A program made the position numbers and the translations under genes. A DNA stretch of 7,062 bases from an uncultured Porphyromonas sp. Its GTDB lineage: Bacteria; Bacteroidota; Bacteroidia; Bacteroidales; Porphyromonadaceae. The notes under the pieces are model-generated. The model searched no databases. It was not told where the DNA came from and was given only the letters and a program-made list of their open reading frames with translations. The stretch is taken from positions 1-7,062 of the forward strand of contig CAMCJO010000115.1 in NCBI GenBank assembly GCA_945875135.1. Direction: 5' to 3'. Numbering within the stretch: position 1 is the stretch's first letter; the number at the start of each line of letters is the position of its first letter. Below, in pieces: positions 6,931 to 7,062 of the stretch.

Positions 6931-7062
6931 ATCGTTGGAAAGAAAGTTTTCCTCCGTTGGAAATTTACTTTTCCTACCTTGGAAATTTTGAATTCCTACC
7001 TAGGAACTGAAAAGTTCCTCCCTTGGAACTCGAAAGTTCCTCCGTTGGAACTAAAAAGTTCC
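6931..7062. repeat. 22-bp tandem array of 16-bp dyads, cut by the right edge
   Basis: Six units repeat at exactly 22 bases, with dyads starting at 6937, 6959, 6981, 7003, 7025 and 7047. Each unit is a 16-bp imperfect inverted repeat plus a 6-base linker. On the minus strand the dyad at the edge reads GGAACTTTTTAGTTCC and the linkers are close to AACGGA. The three right-most dyads have perfect 6-bp arms with loops TTTT, TTCG and TTTC. The next three keep GGAA/TTCC but vary inside. A further half unit (TTCC at 6927-6930) marks a decayed inner border. The window ends exactly at the end of a dyad, so the array probably continues. It lies upstream of fabH. Short tandem arrays of this type are, as I recall, known in Porphyromonas genomes, but function is unknown to me. 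Confidence 0.9.

Noticed and set aside
6809..6991. 60-residue plus-strand open frame running into the repeat array
   Set aside because: No family resemblance, and its C-terminal part is translated tandem repeat.
6931..7062. CRISPR array
   Set aside because: Units are only 22 bases with 6-base linkers, the dyads themselves vary, and there are no unique spacers of 30 bases or so and no cas gene in view.
6931..7062. Plasmid-type iterons marking a replication origin
   Set aside because: The 22-bp spacing is iteron-like, but iterons are normally near-identical direct repeats beside a rep gene. Here the units are divergent dyads next to core chromosomal genes.

Overview
This 7,062-base window is a piece of a Bacteroidetes chromosome. 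Five full-length housekeeping genes run in a row on the minus strand, flanked by two non-coding or decayed edges. The proteins look like the Bacteroidales versions of their families. Leucine is often CTA, starts lack Shine-Dalgarno sequences, and the coding DNA is moderately GC-rich by eye. Together these suggest Porphyromonas or a close relative, perhaps of the asaccharolytica/uenonis type. The genus is an inference; no database was consulted.

The genes, read right to left in the direction of transcription, are fabH (start of fatty-acid synthesis), era (30S ribosome-maturation GTPase with a KH domain), der (double GTPase for 50S assembly), ispD (cytidylyltransferase of the MEP isoprenoid pathway) and recG (branched-DNA helicase). 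The fabH and era genes overlap by 29 bases. The gaps after era, der and ispD are 76, 27 and 28 bases, so the set reads as one operon. The era-der gap is the only place inside it with room for an extra promoter. The cluster combines envelope precursor supply (FabH, IspD), ribosome assembly (Era, Der) and genome maintenance (RecG), a growth-linked grouping. All five carry the core motifs of their families.

The left edge (1-501) holds no intact gene. It contains the start-less 3' part of a small plus-strand gene resembling the Cse60 family. Before it lies a stretch that may be the end of a mobile element with an outward promoter-like box. Between this remnant and recG is a hairpin that could end recG transcription.

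The right edge (6703-7062), upstream of fabH, has no gene. Its outer part is a tandem array of 22-bp units, each a 16-bp dyad plus a 6-bp linker, running off the window end. Arm changes in some units are compensatory, so the dyad rather than the exact sequence appears to be kept. This array is the most interesting object here. I did not find a new multi-gene system; the coding content is ordinary core genome.
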